A DNA stretch of 64,000 bases from Chlorobiota bacterium (GTDB lineage: Bacteria > Bacteroidota > Bacteroidia > Bacteroidales > VadinHA17): the NCBI GenBank assembly GCA_013152085.1, contig JAADHC010000019.1:1-64000 (forward strand), given 5' to 3'. Positions 60,979-64,000 of this stretch are shown here, piece after piece. Both the position numbers and the translations under genes were made by a program. The notes below the pieces were generated by a model that saw only the letters and a program-made list of their open reading frames with translations, was not told the DNA's origin and ran no database searches. How positions within the stretch are numbered: position 1 is the first letter of the stretch; every line of letters starts with the position of its first letter.

Positions 60979-61305
60979 GAAACCTGAATCCTGCGAACTC
61001 TGCTGCTTGTCCCGAAGAGATCACTTTGTGGCAGCGGGGTCGGCGAGCGTAAAAAAGATATGTAGAAAAGATCGAAGGTTGGCTACGCTACGCTCCGGTT
61101 GGTTTTGCCGAACTCGTAAACCCGGTTCTTTGCCATTTGCGAAGAGGAACTTCAATAAGAAGGTAAACGTAAGGAGATAATCCATTAAAGAAATATATTT
61201 GTGCTGCATTCGTCCTTGTAATTATATTTTTTATAAAAAGTGTTTTGACACCGGGGTTTAATGATTTATATTTACTTCCGAAGTTTAATCCCTAAACCGG
61301 TCATT

Positions 61306-62064
61306 ATGAAACCCCGTTTACAATTCCTGCTTTTAATAATATTTTCTGTAATGTTAAGTGGTTATATTACCGGATGTGGCAGTACACAGTCCATGGCGCT
61401 TAATTCGTCAAAAAAAACAGCTGATCTCTATCCGGGTATGCCATACGAGCAGGTTGTGGATATGCTCGGAAAACCGAAATCTTCACAAATGGTCGGAGAT
61501 AAATGGATTGTAAGATGGGTACTCCAGGAGATGTGGGTAGGATATGTTCCCTATGATTTTGTTTTTAATCCGGCAGATAAAACACTGGTATCGTGGTCGA
61601 AAAACGAAAAGGATTTCCAAAAAAGCCAGGAAAACCTGAAAGTAATTGCCGATGCTGTCGGGGAAGCGGCAGCCGAATCCAATGTAGCTGCCGGAAAGGG
61701 AAATGCTTCTTCCACCGGCCCTAATGACGAAGCGCTGATGAGACGGTTTGCCGTAAAGCTTTTCCGCTTTTCGGCCGTCGGAGGTGGGCAGACTGGAGGG
61801 TCATCGACCGAGATACATCTTTGTCCTGACGGAAAATTTCACTCGGGATCGGAATCCGGATACAGTGGTGAAGGTTGGGGTACCGCATCACAGGGAGGAG
61901 ATCATGGTACCTGGCGAATAACCGGGAATATGCAGGAGGGTGAAATTGTATTCGTGCATGCATCCGGCGAGGCATGGAAATATCATTATACCAGGGTCGA
62001 AGGAGATAACGTGACCCTGGGTAGCACTAAATACGGAATAGCCGGCATGCCGGATTGTAACTGA
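61306..62064 (+). CDS. Lipoprotein with BamE/SmpA-like segment
   Basis: Lipobox GYITGCGS; DLYPGMPYEQVVDMLGKPKSSQMVGDKWIVRWV; Gly/Ser-rich C-terminal domain. Confidence 0.75.
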   Translation: MKPRLQFLLLIIFSVMLSGYITGCGSTQSMALNSSKKTADLYPGMPYEQVVDMLGKPKSSQMVGDKWIVRWVLQEMWVGYVPYDFVFNPADKTLVSWSKNEKDFQKSQENLKVIADAVGEAAAESNVAAGKGNASSTGPNDEALMRRFAVKLFRFSAVGGGQTGGSSTEIHLCPDGKFHSGSESGYSGEGWGTASQGGDHGTWRITGNMQEGEIVFVHASGEAWKYHYTRVEGDNVTLGSTKYGIAGMPDCN

Positions 62065-62122
62065 TCATCGTTTCGAAACCTCGTATCCGGATTATTCTTA
62101 TTCCTGAATTATCTTATACCCT

Positions 62123-62138
62123 GCGTGTACGTACACGC
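62123..62138. promoter_or_regulatory. Palindromic operator copy 1
   Basis: GCGTGTACGTACACGC, perfect 16-bp palindrome with central CG. Confidence 0.85.
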
Positions 62139-62165
62139 TAAAATAATCACATTCCGGTAAAAGAT

Positions 62166-62181
62166 GCGTGTACGTACACGC
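62166..62181. promoter_or_regulatory. Palindromic operator copy 2
   Basis: Identical GCGTGTACGTACACGC, 43 bp centre-to-centre from copy 1. Confidence 0.85.
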
Positions 62182-62199
62182 AATATACCGTTTTTTTCA

Positions 62200-62207
62200 T
62201 AACTTTG
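62200..62207 (+). promoter_or_regulatory. Candidate -7 box (TAACTTTG) of LacI-family gene
   Basis: Matches TAnnTTTG, 23 nt before ATG 62231. Confidence 0.6.
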
Positions 62208-62230
62208 TGTCAGGATTAAAGTCTGCAAAT

Positions 62231-63274
62231 ATGCAACATATTGGTATTAAAGAAGTCGCGACAAAGGCAAAAGTGTCTGTCGGAACTGTTGACCGTGTAA
62301 TTCACAATCGTGGGCGTGTCTCCGAATCCACCAGGGAAAAAGTCCTCAGGGTATGTGAAGATCTTAACTATCATCCCAATGTGCTGGCCCAGCGGCTGGC
62401 TGCCGATAAACCGGTTGTCTTTGTCACCATCACACCGGGGTTTTCAAGCGATAATACCTATTGGAAAATTCCGCTGGAGGGAATACAAAAGGCAGCACGG
62501 GAAATGACCGGTTATAAAGTTAAGGTGGAAAACCTTTTTTTCAATCTTGCCGATCCCGTTAGTTTTCGTAAAGCCGCACTCGATGCGATCCTTCTTGAAC
62601 CTGACGGGATATTGCTGGCACCGGTTTTTAAGAGGGAAGCCCGGGAATTTATACGTAAATGTAAAGAAAGAAAGATCCTTTTTGTTTTCCTGGATACGAT
62701 TATTGAAAATATCGAGCCGTTAAGTTCTTTTTATCAGGATCCGTTTGAAAGTGGTTATCTTGCCGGCAGATTGCTTTCCTTTCATCTCAGAAGAAAATCT
62801 GAAATTCTGGTGGTGAATTTTACACTGGATATTGAAAATAATATTCATCTGGGAAACCGGGATAAGGGTTTAAGACAATTTTTTTCTGATAATAATTTCA
62901 GAGGGAAAATTGAAGAATTAAATATCAATCCGGCAGATGAGTTGTTGCTGACAAAGAAATTGGAAGATATTTTACATCATAAGACAAGAGGGATTTTTGT
63001 AACCTCTTCTGCACATAAAGTGGCCAAGAGTTTGGAAAAAACCGGTAAATCCGGGTTGATGGTGGTCGGGTATGACCTGACTCCTGACAATGTCAGGTAT
63101 TTAAAAAAAGGGGTCATTGATGTGCTGCTGTGTCAGAAACCTGCTGCTCAGGGATATGGCGGGATGATGGCTCTGTTTAATCATTTTGTACGTAAAATAC
63201 CGGTGAGAAAAGAACAGATCATGCCTGTAGATATTATTGTAAAGGAAAATTACCGGGATTACCGGGATTTTTAA
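62231..63274 (+). CDS. LacI family transcriptional regulator
   Basis: HTH IGIKEVATKAKVSVGTVDRVIHNRGRVSESTREKVLRVCEDLNYHPN; periplasmic-binding-protein-like sensor domain; start trimmed to Met 62231. Confidence 0.94.
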   Translation: MQHIGIKEVATKAKVSVGTVDRVIHNRGRVSESTREKVLRVCEDLNYHPNVLAQRLAADKPVVFVTITPGFSSDNTYWKIPLEGIQKAAREMTGYKVKVENLFFNLADPVSFRKAALDAILLEPDGILLAPVFKREAREFIRKCKERKILFVFLDTIIENIEPLSSFYQDPFESGYLAGRLLSFHLRRKSEILVVNFTLDIENNIHLGNRDKGLRQFFSDNNFRGKIEELNINPADELLLTKKLEDILHHKTRGIFVTSSAHKVAKSLEKTGKSGLMVVGYDLTPDNVRYLKKGVIDVLLCQKPAAQGYGGMMALFNHFVRKIPVRKEQIMPVDIIVKENYRDYRDF

Positions 63275-63293
63275 AATTAATAAAATCTTAACC

Positions 63294-64000
63294 ATGAAAA
63301 AACCCGGATTTAATGACCTTAATGGAAAAACCTGTGTGATTACCGGTGGCGGCGGCGCCATAGGTTCTTCTTTAGCGCTTTATCTGGCAGAAGCAGGTAT
63401 GAAAATCGCAATTCTTGACATCAACAGCCGGCGCACCGTTGAAGTTGCTGATCAGATTACCGGAGAAATGAAAGGAGTTGCCCTCGGTGTTGAGACAAAT
63501 GTACTTGACAAGGAATCCCTCTTGCAGGCCAAAAGAAAAATTAATAAAGACCTGGGGAAAATTGATTTCCTGATCAATGCTGCCGGAGGAAACTCACCTA
63601 AAGGAACAACAGAAGCTGAATTCCTGGAGTCTGTCTCCGAAGAGGATTTGCAGAAATCTATCTATGGCCTGGATATTGAAGGATTCAGGTGGGTGTTTGA
63701 CCTGAATCTGTCCGGAACACTCCTGCCCACAATGGTTTTTACCCGCGATATGCTGGAACAGGGAAAGGGGGCTGTGGTAAATTTTTCTTCGATGAGTGCC
63801 TTGCGGTCACTGACACGCGTCGGGGCTTATTCTGCTGCCAAGGCTGCGGTAACAAATCTTACGGAATGGCTCGCCGTGCATCTGGCAAAAAAAAATATCC
63901 GGGTAAATGCCGTGGCTCCCGGTTTTTTTGTTGGTGATCAAAACAGGTTTCTTTTATTTGACGAAAAAACGGGAGAACTTTCTGCCCGGGGGAAAAAGAT
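63294..64000 (+). CDS. SDR family oxidoreductase (fructuronate/D-mannonate oxidoreductase-like), truncated by window end
   Basis: Manual translation: MKKPGFNDLNGKTCVITGGGGAIGSSLALYLAEAGMKIAILDIN...NAAGGNSP...NFSSMSAL...AYSAAKAAV; open to 64000. Confidence 0.92.
   Translation, partial: MKKPGFNDLNGKTCVITGGGGAIGSSLALYLAEAGMKIAILDINSRRTVEVADQITGEMKGVALGVETNVLDKESLLQAKRKINKDLGKIDFLINAAGGNSPKGTTEAEFLESVSEEDLQKSIYGLDIEGFRWVFDLNLSGTLLPTMVFTRDMLEQGKGAVVNFSSMSALRSLTRVGAYSAAKAAVTNLTEWLAVHLAKKNIRVNAVAPGFFVGDQNRFLLFDEKTGELSARGKK

Overview
The window looks like a chromosomal housekeeping segment from a member of the Bacteroidota, probably Bacteroidales-like. I infer this from the MurF-Alr fusion, DUF4954, DUF4294, GldB-like and T9SS sorting-domain proteins, and TAnnTTTG-type promoter boxes. 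I support about 50 protein-coding genes. Two short ones, rpmH (L34) and a 2[4Fe-4S] ferredoxin, fall below the length cut-off of the ORF track and are hidden under wrong-frame ORFs. An SDR oxidoreductase runs off the right edge. There is one tRNA-Phe gene. I see no rRNA, CRISPR array, transposase, phage module or defence island. The most unusual non-coding material is at the left edge: a displaced 23-nt copy of part of tRNA-Phe, nested inverted repeats that begin in the tRNA 3' end, and a duplicated 73-bp hairpin unit. The right edge has two identical 16-bp palindromes in front of a LacI-family gene. The most interesting proteins are a large protein that looks like a degenerate peptidase-MA domain, a TolB-like propeller and an outer-membrane barrel, and a GT2-GT4 glycosyltransferase fusion. 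I found no convincing complete undescribed system. Family names come from recognising sequence motifs, not from searches.
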